Part shown: positions 49,601 to 56,957 of the stretch, in pieces
How positions within the stretch are numbered: the stretch's first letter is position 1
How the letters are laid out: each line of letters starts with the position of its first letter
DNA from: Actinomycetospora endophytica
GTDB taxonomy: Bacteria > Actinomycetota > Actinomycetes > Mycobacteriales > Pseudonocardiaceae
NCBI RefSeq assembly: GCF_021026375.1
Contig: NZ_JAJNDB010000004.1
Coordinates: 521,993-585,992, forward strand
Length of the DNA stretch: 64,000 nt
Reading direction: 5' to 3'
Made by a program: the position numbers and the translations under genes
The notes under the pieces: model-generated
Seen by the model: only the letters and a program-made list of their open reading frames with translations
The model's database searches: none
Told to the model about the DNA's origin: nothing

Positions 49601-50785
49601 TCACAGCCGGAAGACCTCGGTGATCGCGGGTAGCGCCCCGGTCACCTCGTAGGAGCCGATGTAGACGTTCTTGGCGTCGGTCGGGTCGTGGGAGGCGAAG
49701 GTCCGGGCGTTGCGCCAGAAGCGGTCGAGGCCGTGGGCGTTCGCGGTGCTGCGCGCGCCGGTGAGCTCGTGGACCGCGGCGCTCGCCTCGAGCCCGGCCT
49801 CCACCGCGGCGACCTTGGCCCGGAAACCCTGCACGACGGTGTCGGTGGTGTGGTCGTGCGCGGCGACCCGGTCGGCGGTGGTCTCCAGCAGTGCCCGGGA
49901 CGCCGCCAGTCGGCTCGAGAGAGCCCCGATGCGGCGCAGCACCAGGGGATCCTCGGCCGCATCGGCGAACTGCGGCAGCGTGCCGCGGTCGAGGGTCCTG
50001 ACGTGAGCGACGGCGGCGTCGAGGGCGCCCTCCCCGCAGCCCTGCAGGATCGCGCCGTGCAGCAGCATGCCCGCCCCGAACAGCATCGACGGCGGCTTCC
50101 CCGCGGCCCGGTACCAGCCGTCGGGGACGAACACGTCGTGGTAGGTGACCGTCTGGCTGCACGTCCCTCGCTGGCCCATGTTGTCCCAGTCGTCGTGCAG
50201 CTCGACGGCCGGATCGTCGAGCTCGACGAGCACCTGGTGGCGGCCGAGGGTGCCGTCGAGGACGCAGCCGACCGCGGCCATACCCCCGCCCCCGCTGTTG
50301 GAGTTGAAGCTCTTCGTCCCGCGCAGCACGACGCCGCCGTCCACCGGGTACGCGGTGACCTTGCCCGCGGTGCCGGTCTCGGCGTTGGAGGCGACCAGGC
50401 GGAGCCCCTCGTGGGTGACGCGGTCGGCGATCCGCGCGAGGTTCTCCTCGGGCAGGCCGGAGCCGGTGGCGAACAGCTCGCGGCACACCAGCGTCGTCGT
50501 CAGCCAGTCCTGCCCGGTCGCCGAGTCGCCGGCGCAGATCTCGATGACGGCGCGGACGTAGTCGTCCCACCCGGAGAACATCGAGCTCCGGTCCCAGGTG
50601 CCGCCGTGGTCGTGGGGGAGGGCCAGGCGGAAGGCCTCGGCGTCGTGGAGCAGGGCGAGGTTCTCGCCGGGGTCGCGGTCGTCCCGGTCGGCGACGCGAC
50701 CGTTGTCGCTCAGCTGCGGGCGCAGCGCCCGGATCGACTCGAGGATGGGGGGAGCGGTGACCGGAAGGTCCGTCGCGAGCGTCAT
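49601..50785 (-). CDS. Acyl-CoA dehydrogenase-fold flavin monooxygenase (DszC/HsaA-like)
   Basis: A 394-residue protein. Motifs: LALPHDHGGTWDRSSMFSGW, GDSATGQDWLTTTLVCRELF, KSFNSNSGGGGMAAVGCV (flavin-site strand), MGQRGTCSQTVTYHDVFVP, and the C-terminal ARTFASHDPTDAKNVYIGSY. The missing acyl-CoA catalytic base and the ending ASHDPxDxKxxxIG are typical of DszC, SoxC, HsaA and other two-component FMNH2-dependent monooxygenases. A flavin reductase is not adjacent. It is divergent from a TetR gene over a perfect 24-bp operator, so substrate-induced expression is likely. Confidence 0.8.
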   Translation of the reverse strand: MTLATDLPVTAPPILESIRALRPQLSDNGRVADRDDRDPGENLALLHDAEAFRLALPHDHGGTWDRSSMFSGWDDYVRAVIEICAGDSATGQDWLTTTLVCRELFATGSGLPEENLARIADRVTHEGLRLVASNAETGTAGKVTAYPVDGGVVLRGTKSFNSNSGGGGMAAVGCVLDGTLGRHQVLVELDDPAVELHDDWDNMGQRGTCSQTVTYHDVFVPDGWYRAAGKPPSMLFGAGMLLHGAILQGCGEGALDAAVAHVRTLDRGTLPQFADAAEDPLVLRRIGALSSRLAASRALLETTADRVAAHDHTTDTVVQGFRAKVAAVEAGLEASAAVHELTGARSTANAHGLDRFWRNARTFASHDPTDAKNVYIGSYEVTGALPAITEVFRL

Positions 50786-50800
50786 CAGCCTTCTCCTGAA

Positions 50801-50824
50801 TGCGAATGCGTGCTTGCATTCGCA
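50801..50824. promoter_or_regulatory. Perfect TetR-type operator
   Basis: TGCGAATGC (50801-50809), a 6-bp spacer GTGCTT, and GCATTCGCA (50816-50824) form a perfect 9-6-9 inverted repeat. It is 16 bp upstream of the monooxygenase ATG on the minus strand and precedes the TetR gene on the plus strand. Size and position fit an operator that represses both genes. Confidence 0.75.
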
Positions 50825-50907
50825 TCATGCGCAGTGCCGACGGCGGGGTCAAGCGGGACGGTCGATCCTCCCCGGACACCGCCGCGTCCGGCGGTAACCT
50901 CCGGACC

Positions 50908-51531
50908 GTGACGGCCGAGGACATGCCGGTCGGTGTGCGGGCCCCGCAGCAGGCCCGCAGCCGCGAGACGATGGCGAAGCTCCTCGTCGCGACCGAGGAC
51001 CTGCTCGCCGAGGTCGGCGCGGACGCGATCACCATGAACGCGGTCGCCGCACGCGCGGAGGTCTCCGTCGGTGCGGTCTACCGCCGCTTCGAGAACAAGG
51101 ACCTGCTCCTGCGCGCGGTCAAGGACCGTCTGGTGGCCCGACTCCACGATCGGCTGACGAGCCGGCTCGACGGGCCCCTGGCTGACCTGGACACGGTGAT
51201 CCAGGCGTACACCGCCGCCGTCGTCGGCTGGATGGTCGAGAGCGGCCGCCTCCTGCCCGAGATGGCCGAGCTCCGACGACGGACCAGCGCGGTCGATCAC
51301 GCCGAGGGCCTCGCCACGCTGCGTGCGCTGCTCGTCGAGGCCGCCGCACCGCATCGCGGCGAGGTCCGCCGTCACGACCCGGACGCCGCGCTCGCGTTCA
51401 TCGGACGCACCGTCACCGCCTCGGCGATGCACCGCGCGCTCAGCATCGGGGCCGCGCCGGACGGGATGACCTGGGAACAGTGGCGTGTGGAGACGGCCGC
51501 GATGGCGATGGCCTATCTGACCACCGACTGA
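50908..51531 (+). CDS. TetR-family regulator divergent from the monooxygenase
   Basis: A 207-residue regulator. TMAKLLVATEDLLAEVGADA and ITMNAVAARAEVSVGAVYRR with FENKDLLLRAV form the TetR helix-turn-helix; the C-terminal domain is helical with WMVESGRLLPEMAELRRRTS. I choose GTG 50908; ATG 50827 would add an unusual 27-residue Gly/Ser lead, and ATG 50923 is also possible. A perfect palindrome lies upstream. Ligand unknown. Confidence 0.82.
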   Translation: MTAEDMPVGVRAPQQARSRETMAKLLVATEDLLAEVGADAITMNAVAARAEVSVGAVYRRFENKDLLLRAVKDRLVARLHDRLTSRLDGPLADLDTVIQAYTAAVVGWMVESGRLLPEMAELRRRTSAVDHAEGLATLRALLVEAAAPHRGEVRRHDPDAALAFIGRTVTASAMHRALSIGAAPDGMTWEQWRVETAAMAMAYLTTD

Positions 51532-51533
51532 CG

Positions 51534-51857
51534 TCAGTCGCTCTCCCACCGGTTGGACGGATGGCGCGTTCGGTCGGCGGCCGCCCGGTCGTCCTCGTCC
51601 GGCTCGTCCGGGTCGTCCGGGTCGTCCGGCGCCGGGTCCCACTTGCTCGCGGGGTATCGCCGGCGATCGGCGAAGGCCACCTTCTCGTCGTCGGGATCGA
51701 GGCCCGCACTGCGGGGCGCCTGATGATCGACGCCGCCGGAACGGGAGCCGGGATCCTCGCCCGGGCCCGGCTTCCGGCCCATCCGGAGCGCCACCAGCAC
51801 CAGGACCGCGACGAGCGCACCGCCGAGGCAGGCCCAGACCACCACCATGCTGATCAT
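51534..51857 (-). CDS. Small single-TM membrane protein with acidic tail
   Basis: A 107-residue protein. MISMVVVWACLGGALVAVLV starts with the membrane helix; the rest is hydrophilic, acidic and Pro-rich (DPAPDDPDDPDEPDEDD) with two aromatic SKW/NRW patches (RRRYPASKWD, HPSNRWE). GGGAGAGCGG precedes ATG 51857. An upstream in-frame extension to 51911 lacks support. No family recognised. The stop codon lies 2 bp from the TetR stop on the other strand. Confidence 0.55.
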   Translation of the reverse strand: MISMVVVWACLGGALVAVLVLVALRMGRKPGPGEDPGSRSGGVDHQAPRSAGLDPDDEKVAFADRRRYPASKWDPAPDDPDDPDEPDEDDRAAADRTRHPSNRWESD

Positions 51858-51953
51858 CGGCGTTCCGCTCTCCCCTCGACGTGCCGGCATCCGCCGGTGT
51901 CGGTGGTACACGACGCCCGCCGAGCACGCCGTCCGAGGGTCGGGCCGACCGAA

Positions 51954-52534
51954 TCAGCGGACGAGGTGGAAGAACCCACGCATCTCCTCGACCAGCGACC
52001 CCGGCTGCTCCAGTGCGGCGAAGTGGCCCCCTCGCGGCAGCTCGGAGAACCAGCGCAGGTCGGTGAACCGCCGCTCCGCCTCCCGCCGCGAGGGGACGGT
52101 GATGTCGTACGGGTACACCGACAGCCCGGACGGCGCAGTGACCGGATCTCGGAAGGAGGCGAAGCTCTCCCAGTACAGACGGGCCGACGACGTGGCCGAC
52201 GCGGTGAACCAGTACACCGAGATCTCGTCGAGGATCGCCTGCTGCGAGACTCCGCTGGCGGGATCCGTCCAGGCCCGGAACTTCTCGGCGATCCAGGCGG
52301 CCTGGCCCGCGGGGGAGTCGGGGAGGCCGTAGCCGAGCGTCTGCGGCCGGGTGGCCTGGATCCCCGGATAGCCCCGACCGGTGCGCGCGAGCTCCTGCTC
52401 GGCCGCGAGGTTCGCCCGTTCCGTCGTCGTCGGCTTGTCGCTCCGCCGTACCCCGGCAACGACGTGGAACGCGTCCGCCGGAGGTCCGCGATCTCGGCGT
52501 GGGTGACGCGGACCTCGAACGGTTCGGCGGTCAC
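51954..52534 (-). pseudogene. Epoxide hydrolase, core deleted and frameshifted
   Basis: GTG 52534 starts VTAEPFEVRVTHAEIADLR, the normal N-terminus of epoxide-hydrolase-type proteins, but only about 30 residues follow (to SLPGYGG). A different frame then gives the normal C-terminal third: GYPGIQATRPQTLGYGLPDS, AAWIAEKFRAWTD, YWFTASATSSARLYWESFAS and the end FSELPRGGHFAALEQPGSLV. About 180 residues including the nucleophile Asp are lost. The GTG overlaps the transporter stop (GTGA), so it was the second gene of that operon. Confidence 0.75.
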
Positions 52535-53931
52535 GATGCCGCCACGCGGCGGTTCCGGACGACGACGGCCACGACGGCGACGGCGGGCAGGAGGGCCACC
52601 GCGCCGAGGGCCCCCGGCACGCCGACGACACCGAGCAGGCCGCCCACCGCGGCCGGGCCGACGGCCCCGCCCTCGAAGACGACGAAGTTGACCAGGCCCG
52701 CGGCGACGGTGGTGTCGTCCGCGGCGACCAGGTCCGGGACGAGGCCGGTGACGACGGCCTGCGCGCCCGCGAACCCGACCACGGTCACCGCCGTGCCCGC
52801 CACGGTGACGACCACCCCCGCGCCCGCCACGGGCACCGCGACGAGGACGGCGCCCAGCGCGGTCAGGGCAGCGAGCCCGCCGAGGACCTGCCAGGCACCG
52901 GCCCGCCGCACCACCGGGCCGAGCACCCGGCCGGTCAGGACCGCGCAGGCCGCGGCGGGCACGAGCACGGCGCCCGCGACCAGGCTGCCGCCGCCGACCG
53001 CGTGCTCCACGAGGCTCGGGGCCACGAACAGCACGCCGTAGTAGCCGGCAAACACCGCTCCGCCGGCCGCCCCGGCGACCACCAGGCCCGGCGCCGCGAC
53101 CACCCGCCGCGGCACGAAGCCGTCGGGCCGCGTGCGCAGCCGCCGCCGCACGACGACGACCGCGACGAGGCCGGCGACGGCCACGAGCCCGACCGTGCCC
53201 GTCGACAGCCCGACCGCCCGGGTCTGCAGCAGGACGACGGCGGCGGCGGCGAGCGTCGTGAGCGCTGCCGCTCCCACGACGTCGGTGCGTCCGAGCTCGG
53301 CGTCGCGCGGGCCCGGAACCGCCCGCAGGGTCCGCCGCCCGAGGACGCCGAGCAGCAGCAGGACCGGCAGCGCGACCGCCGGGAACGCGAGCACCACGCG
53401 CCACCCCGCCCACGCGTCGAGCGCGCCGCCCACCAGCGTGCCCAGCGCCGACGCCGTCCCCGCGGCCGCCGCGACCGCGCCGAGAGCACGCAGCCGGGCG
53501 CGGGCCGGCAGGGCCCCGGGCAGCGTGAACGCGCCGATGGTGGCCGCTCCGGCCCCGGCGCCGCCGATCAGCCGCCCGACGACGACGAGCGCCAGCGTCG
53601 GCGCGAGGGCGGCGACGACGGAGCCCGCGGCCACCACGGCCATGCCGGCGACCAGCAGGCCGCGCGATCCCCGGCGGGCTGCCCACCGTCCCGCGAGGGG
53701 CATGGTCGCCGCCGAGGTCAGCGACCAGCCGGCGAGGATCCACGCCGTCGCCCCGAAGGGCACCCCGAGAGCCGTCGCGACCTCCGGCAGCGTCACCGAC
53801 GGGGCGCCCACGGAGACGAACAGCGGCAGGACCGCAATGCCGAGCAGCAGCCCGAGACGGGCACCGGTCTGCTCCGCGTCGGGGCTCGCCTCGGCGGCCG
53901 CCGCCGTCGTCACGCAGGGGGCATCGGTCAT
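52531..53931 (-). CDS. MFS transporter
   Basis: A 466-residue protein with about 14 transmembrane helices. The MFS motif region GWSLTSAATMPLAGRWAARR (motif A-like) lies between TM2 and TM3, and RLIGGAGAGAATIGAFTLPG fits the drug-exporter TM4-TM5. ATG 53931 follows GAGGAGCTTCTG; a longer ORF to 54006 lacks a start site. It is divergent from the CGNR zinc-finger gene and was probably co-transcribed with the epoxide hydrolase whose remnant follows. Drug or solvent export is likely. Confidence 0.82.
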   Translation of the reverse strand: MTDAPCVTTAAAAEASPDAEQTGARLGLLLGIAVLPLFVSVGAPSVTLPEVATALGVPFGATAWILAGWSLTSAATMPLAGRWAARRGSRGLLVAGMAVVAAGSVVAALAPTLALVVVGRLIGGAGAGAATIGAFTLPGALPARARLRALGAVAAAAGTASALGTLVGGALDAWAGWRVVLAFPAVALPVLLLLGVLGRRTLRAVPGPRDAELGRTDVVGAAALTTLAAAAVVLLQTRAVGLSTGTVGLVAVAGLVAVVVVRRRLRTRPDGFVPRRVVAAPGLVVAGAAGGAVFAGYYGVLFVAPSLVEHAVGGGSLVAGAVLVPAAACAVLTGRVLGPVVRRAGAWQVLGGLAALTALGAVLVAVPVAGAGVVVTVAGTAVTVVGFAGAQAVVTGLVPDLVAADDTTVAAGLVNFVVFEGGAVGPAAVGGLLGVVGVPGALGAVALLPAVAVVAVVVRNRRVAAS

Positions 53932-53975
53932 CAGAAGCTCCTCGCCGGTCGCGGCGAGTGCCGCCCGGCCGTCGT

Positions 53976-54007
53976 CGTGACACACTAAAAGCAGATCGCG
54001 TGTCACG
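53976..54007. promoter_or_regulatory. Inverted repeat in MFS / CGNR divergent promoter
   Basis: CGTGACAC (53976-53983) and GTGTCACG (54000-54007) are perfect inverted arms separated by 16 bp that include the AT-rich ACTAAAAGC. It lies between the two divergent starts (53931 and 54035). It is a candidate operator for the CGNR protein, whose family includes transcriptional regulators. Confidence 0.55.
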
Positions 54008-54034
54008 TTAGGAGCGGGAGGAGTTACACGTCAA

Positions 54035-54583
54035 ATGCTGGACGCGTATCACCAGCGCGGGGTAGACCTGGCTGTCGATCTCGCCAACACCCTGCGGCCC
54101 GTCAAAGGCGAGGACCTGCTCGACTCCGTCGACGCCCTGCGCGTGTTCCTCGAGGAGCACCTGCCGACCGACGAGGCCCCGACCGCCGACGACCTCGACG
54201 CGGTACGGGCGGTGCGGGCGACGGTGCGCGAGGCACTCGAACGGGCCGCCGACGAGCCGGGCGAGGTCGCCCGGCTCGTGAACGACGGGCTGCGGGAGTG
54301 CCGCGCGGTCCCGCAGCTACGGCCCGACGGCGACGGCTGGCGCCTCGAGACCGCCCCGGAGCGGCGCGGGTACGCGCCCACCGTCGCCGTGCGGACCCTG
54401 GACGGGCTCGCCGCCGTCCTGGTCGAGCTCGGGCCGGACCGGCTCGGCGTGTGCTCGTCGCCGACCTGCCGGGCGACCTTCGCCGACCTGTCGCGGAACG
54501 GCTCGAAGCAGTACTGCAGCCGCGGCTGCGCCCACCGGGCGAGCGTCGCGGCCTACCGGGACCGTCGGCGTCCGTCGTCCTGA
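54035..54583 (+). CDS. CGNR-type zinc-finger protein (ABATE domain)
   Basis: A 182-residue protein. VDLAVDLANTLRPVKGEDLL and the helical N-terminal region form the ABATE (stress-induced transcription regulator) domain; the C-terminal zinc finger is CSSPTCRATFADLSRNGSKQ then YCSRGCAHRASVAAYRDRR. The family-naming CGNR is CAHR here, but the four Cys are retained. Likely a transcriptional regulator of the divergent MFS gene. GGGAGGAGTTACACG precedes the ATG. Confidence 0.8.
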   Translation: MLDAYHQRGVDLAVDLANTLRPVKGEDLLDSVDALRVFLEEHLPTDEAPTADDLDAVRAVRATVREALERAADEPGEVARLVNDGLRECRAVPQLRPDGDGWRLETAPERRGYAPTVAVRTLDGLAAVLVELGPDRLGVCSSPTCRATFADLSRNGSKQYCSRGCAHRASVAAYRDRRRPSS

Positions 54584-54627
54584 GGCCACAGGGCCCGGCG
54601 ATCGGTCAGGCGGCCACGACCGCAGCC

Positions 54628-54990
54628 TCAGCGCAGGCACGAGCGCAGCAGGCCGGCCAGCTCGGCGGGGTCCGGTTCGGCTCCGGTGGTAGCCCGCGAT
54701 GACCCGCTGGTGATTCTCGGCGACGAAGCGCACGAGCTCGCCGGCGAGCCAGGCGATCCCGCTGTCCGGGGGCGGAACCGGGAGTACGGCCACCAGCTCC
54801 TCGGTGGTCGAGCGCAGGGCTTCGACGAGCAGCTCATCAAGGCCGGCGAAGTGGTACGTCGCAGCACTCTTGGGCACGTCGGCCTCTGCCGCCACCGCAC
54901 GATGGGTCACCCCGCTGACCCCTTCTATCCGCGCGACGCCCGCAGCGCCGTCAGGCCGATCGCCTCGGCGAGCACCGCGGGGGCGAGCCA
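54628..54990 (-). pseudogene. TetR-family regulator remnant (drug-exporter repressor)
   Basis: One frame gives GVTHRAVAAEADVPKSAATY, HFAGLDELLVEALRSTTEEL and AENHQRVIAGYH, the second half of a TetR helix-turn-helix and part of the ligand domain. A second frame gives the usual C-terminus EPDPAELAGLLRSCLR. The first 20-30 residues and about 80 middle residues are missing. Together with the SMR remnants just upstream it marks a broken efflux operon. Confidence 0.6.
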
Positions 54991-55005
54991 CAGACTGCTG
55001 GTCAC
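54925..55005 (-). pseudogene. Second SMR subunit, N-terminal remnant
   Basis: GTG 55005 reads VTSSLWLAPAVLAEAIGLTA then LRASRG and stop. This is the first transmembrane helix of a small multidrug resistance subunit (LLxAxxxEVxGTxALKAS pattern), including the conserved membrane Glu. The remaining about 80 residues are lost. The GTG overlaps the first SMR stop as GTGA, the usual layout of paired SMR genes. Confidence 0.6.
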
Positions 55006-55109
55006 CGGGAGCGCCCGCGCCGCGGCAGTTGCAGGGTCAGCACCCCGCCGAGAAGTACCAGGACGCCACCGACCTGCAGCCACGACACCGACTCGGCGAG
55101 AGAGGGGCC
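55002..55109 (-). pseudogene. First SMR subunit, C-terminal remnant
   Basis: SLAESVSWLQVGGVLVLLGG followed by VLTLQLPRRGRSR and stop is the last helix of an SMR-family transporter. Nothing upstream (55110-55296) can be read as its first three helices, so the 5' part is deleted. It precedes the second SMR remnant and the TetR remnant on the same strand. Confidence 0.55.
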
Positions 55110-55296
55110 GTGTCCCGGGGGCCGACTCATCCCCGTCGGGTGATGCCGTGGAGCCGAGGCTCGCTGCACCTTCGGTCGTGCGGTGCGGCGCCGCCGTATC
55201 GCCGTCCCGATGGCCTTAGGACCCCGCGATCTCGAGGAGACGCGCCGCCGGTGTGGCCGGCCCCGTCACACCCTCACCTGACGGGAGAACGCCGAC
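55110..55296. other. Intergenic region before the ferredoxin-reductase fusion
   Basis: About 190 bp between the SMR remnant and the ferredoxin-reductase gene. It must hold the promoter of the redox/P450 operon, but I see no clear -10/-35 pair or operator. Confidence 0.3.
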
Positions 55297-56910
55297 ATGA
55301 GGCTCGTCGTCGACCTGACCCGGTGCCAGGGCTATGCGCAGTGCGCCTTCCTGGCGCCGGGCGCCTTCGTCATGCAGGGGGAGGGGGAGGCCCTGCTCTA
55401 CGAGCCCGAGCCCGACGACGAGCAGCGCGAGCGCGTGCTGCGCGCGGCGGCGGCGTGCCCGGTGCAGGCCATCGTCCTCGACCGGGGACCGGTCCGGAAC
55501 GGCGACCGTCCCGCCGTGCCCGCTCCTCGACGGGACGGCATCACCCAGGACGAGTTCCTGCGGACCGGGCGGATCGTGATCGTGGGCGCCTCGCTGGCCG
55601 GGGCGCGGGCCGCCGGTGCACTGCGCTACGAGGGGTTCCGCGGCTCGCTCACCGTGATCGGCGACGAGTCCCACGATCCCTACGACCGGCCGCCGCTGAG
55701 CAAACAGGTCCAGGAAGGCTGGGTGGCTCCCGGGCACACCGGACTGCCACGCCGGCGGGCGATCGACGCGGACTGGCGGTTGGGCGTCGCGGCCACCGGG
55801 CTGGACCTGGCCGCCAAGCAGGTGCGCCTGGCCGATGGGACGTCCGTGGATTTCGACCGGCTGTTGATCGCGACCGGGGTCCGGGCCCGGCCCTGGCCCG
55901 TACCCGCGGAGGCGGCGCTCGACGGCGTGTTCGTCCTCCGCACCCGCGAGGACGCCGAGGGACTGCAGCGGATGCTGGCCGGTCGGCCGGACCGGGTGCT
56001 GGTGATCGGCGCCGGGTTCACGGGCTCGGAGGTCGCGTCGGTGTGCCGCGCGATCGACGTGCCGGTCACTGTTGCCGAGGCCGGCCCGGCGCCGCTGGTC
56101 GCGGCCCTCGGCGGGACGATCGGGGCGATCGCCGCCGAGATCCAGCGTGACGCCGGTGTCGACCTCCGCTGCGGGGTGCAGGTCACCGCCCTGGAGGGCG
56201 AGAACGGCCGGTTGCGGCGGGCCCGGCTGTCCGACGGCAGCACGCTCGACGTCGAGGTGGCGGTCGCCGCGCTCGGCGGCGTCCGCAACGTCGAGTGGCT
56301 CGAGGGATCCGGACTCGCCTGCGGCCGGTGGGGCGTGGCGTGCGACGCCGGCTGCCGTGCCTTCGACGCGAACGGGCTCGTCACCGACGACGTCTTCGTC
56401 GCCGGTGACGTCGCCCGCGCACCGCAGCCCCTGTTCGGCTACCAGCTGCTGGCGCTCGAGCACTGGGGCAACGCGGTCTCCCAGGCGGAGGTCGCCGCCC
56501 ACAACATGCTCAGCGACCAGGCACATCGATGGCCGCACCTTGACGTGCCGATCTTCTGGTCCACCCAGTTCGGGAACGAGATCAAGTCGGTCGGGGTGCC
56601 GGGCGTCGCCGACGAGGTCGTCATCACCCAGGGCTCGGTTCCCGACCGCCGGTTCGTCGCCGCGTACGGCCGGCGCGGCCGACTGGTCGGCGCGGTCACC
56701 GTCAACCACGCCACGTGGCTGGACTTCTACCGGCGGCAGATCGAGCGGGCAGCGCCGTTCCCGCCTCCGTGGCGGACCGTCGACCAGCCCGCCGAAGCGC
56801 ACCCGGTCCCGGCCGACTTCCCCACCCACCCCATCCCCACGCAGGACGCGACCGTCGTGCTCACCGGCCACGACCCGGCCGATCGACGCGCCACCCTCCT
56901 GTCTCCCTGA
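55297..56910 (+). CDS. [3Fe-4S] ferredoxin fused to FAD-dependent ferredoxin reductase
   Basis: A 537-residue fusion. Residues 1-66 are a P450-type ferredoxin: LTRCQGYAQCAFLAPGAF and AAAACPVQAI give Cys10, Cys16 and Cys54, with Tyr13 where a fourth Cys would be, so a [3Fe-4S] cluster is expected. Residues about 88-500 are a putidaredoxin-reductase-like flavoprotein: RIVIVGASLAGARAAGALR, PYDRPPLSK, LVIGAGFTGSEVASVCRAI and DDVFVAGDVARAP, plus a C-terminal domain. It would pass electrons from NAD(P)H to the P450 encoded 48 bp downstream. Separate ferredoxin and reductase proteins are the rule; the fusion is notable. Confidence 0.85.
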   Translation: MRLVVDLTRCQGYAQCAFLAPGAFVMQGEGEALLYEPEPDDEQRERVLRAAAACPVQAIVLDRGPVRNGDRPAVPAPRRDGITQDEFLRTGRIVIVGASLAGARAAGALRYEGFRGSLTVIGDESHDPYDRPPLSKQVQEGWVAPGHTGLPRRRAIDADWRLGVAATGLDLAAKQVRLADGTSVDFDRLLIATGVRARPWPVPAEAALDGVFVLRTREDAEGLQRMLAGRPDRVLVIGAGFTGSEVASVCRAIDVPVTVAEAGPAPLVAALGGTIGAIAAEIQRDAGVDLRCGVQVTALEGENGRLRRARLSDGSTLDVEVAVAALGGVRNVEWLEGSGLACGRWGVACDAGCRAFDANGLVTDDVFVAGDVARAPQPLFGYQLLALEHWGNAVSQAEVAAHNMLSDQAHRWPHLDVPIFWSTQFGNEIKSVGVPGVADEVVITQGSVPDRRFVAAYGRRGRLVGAVTVNHATWLDFYRRQIERAAPFPPPWRTVDQPAEAHPVPADFPTHPIPTQDATVVLTGHDPADRRATLLSP

Positions 56911-56957
56911 CCAACACCGACACCACCCGACCCGCCCGCACGGAGGAGGCCGCCGTC

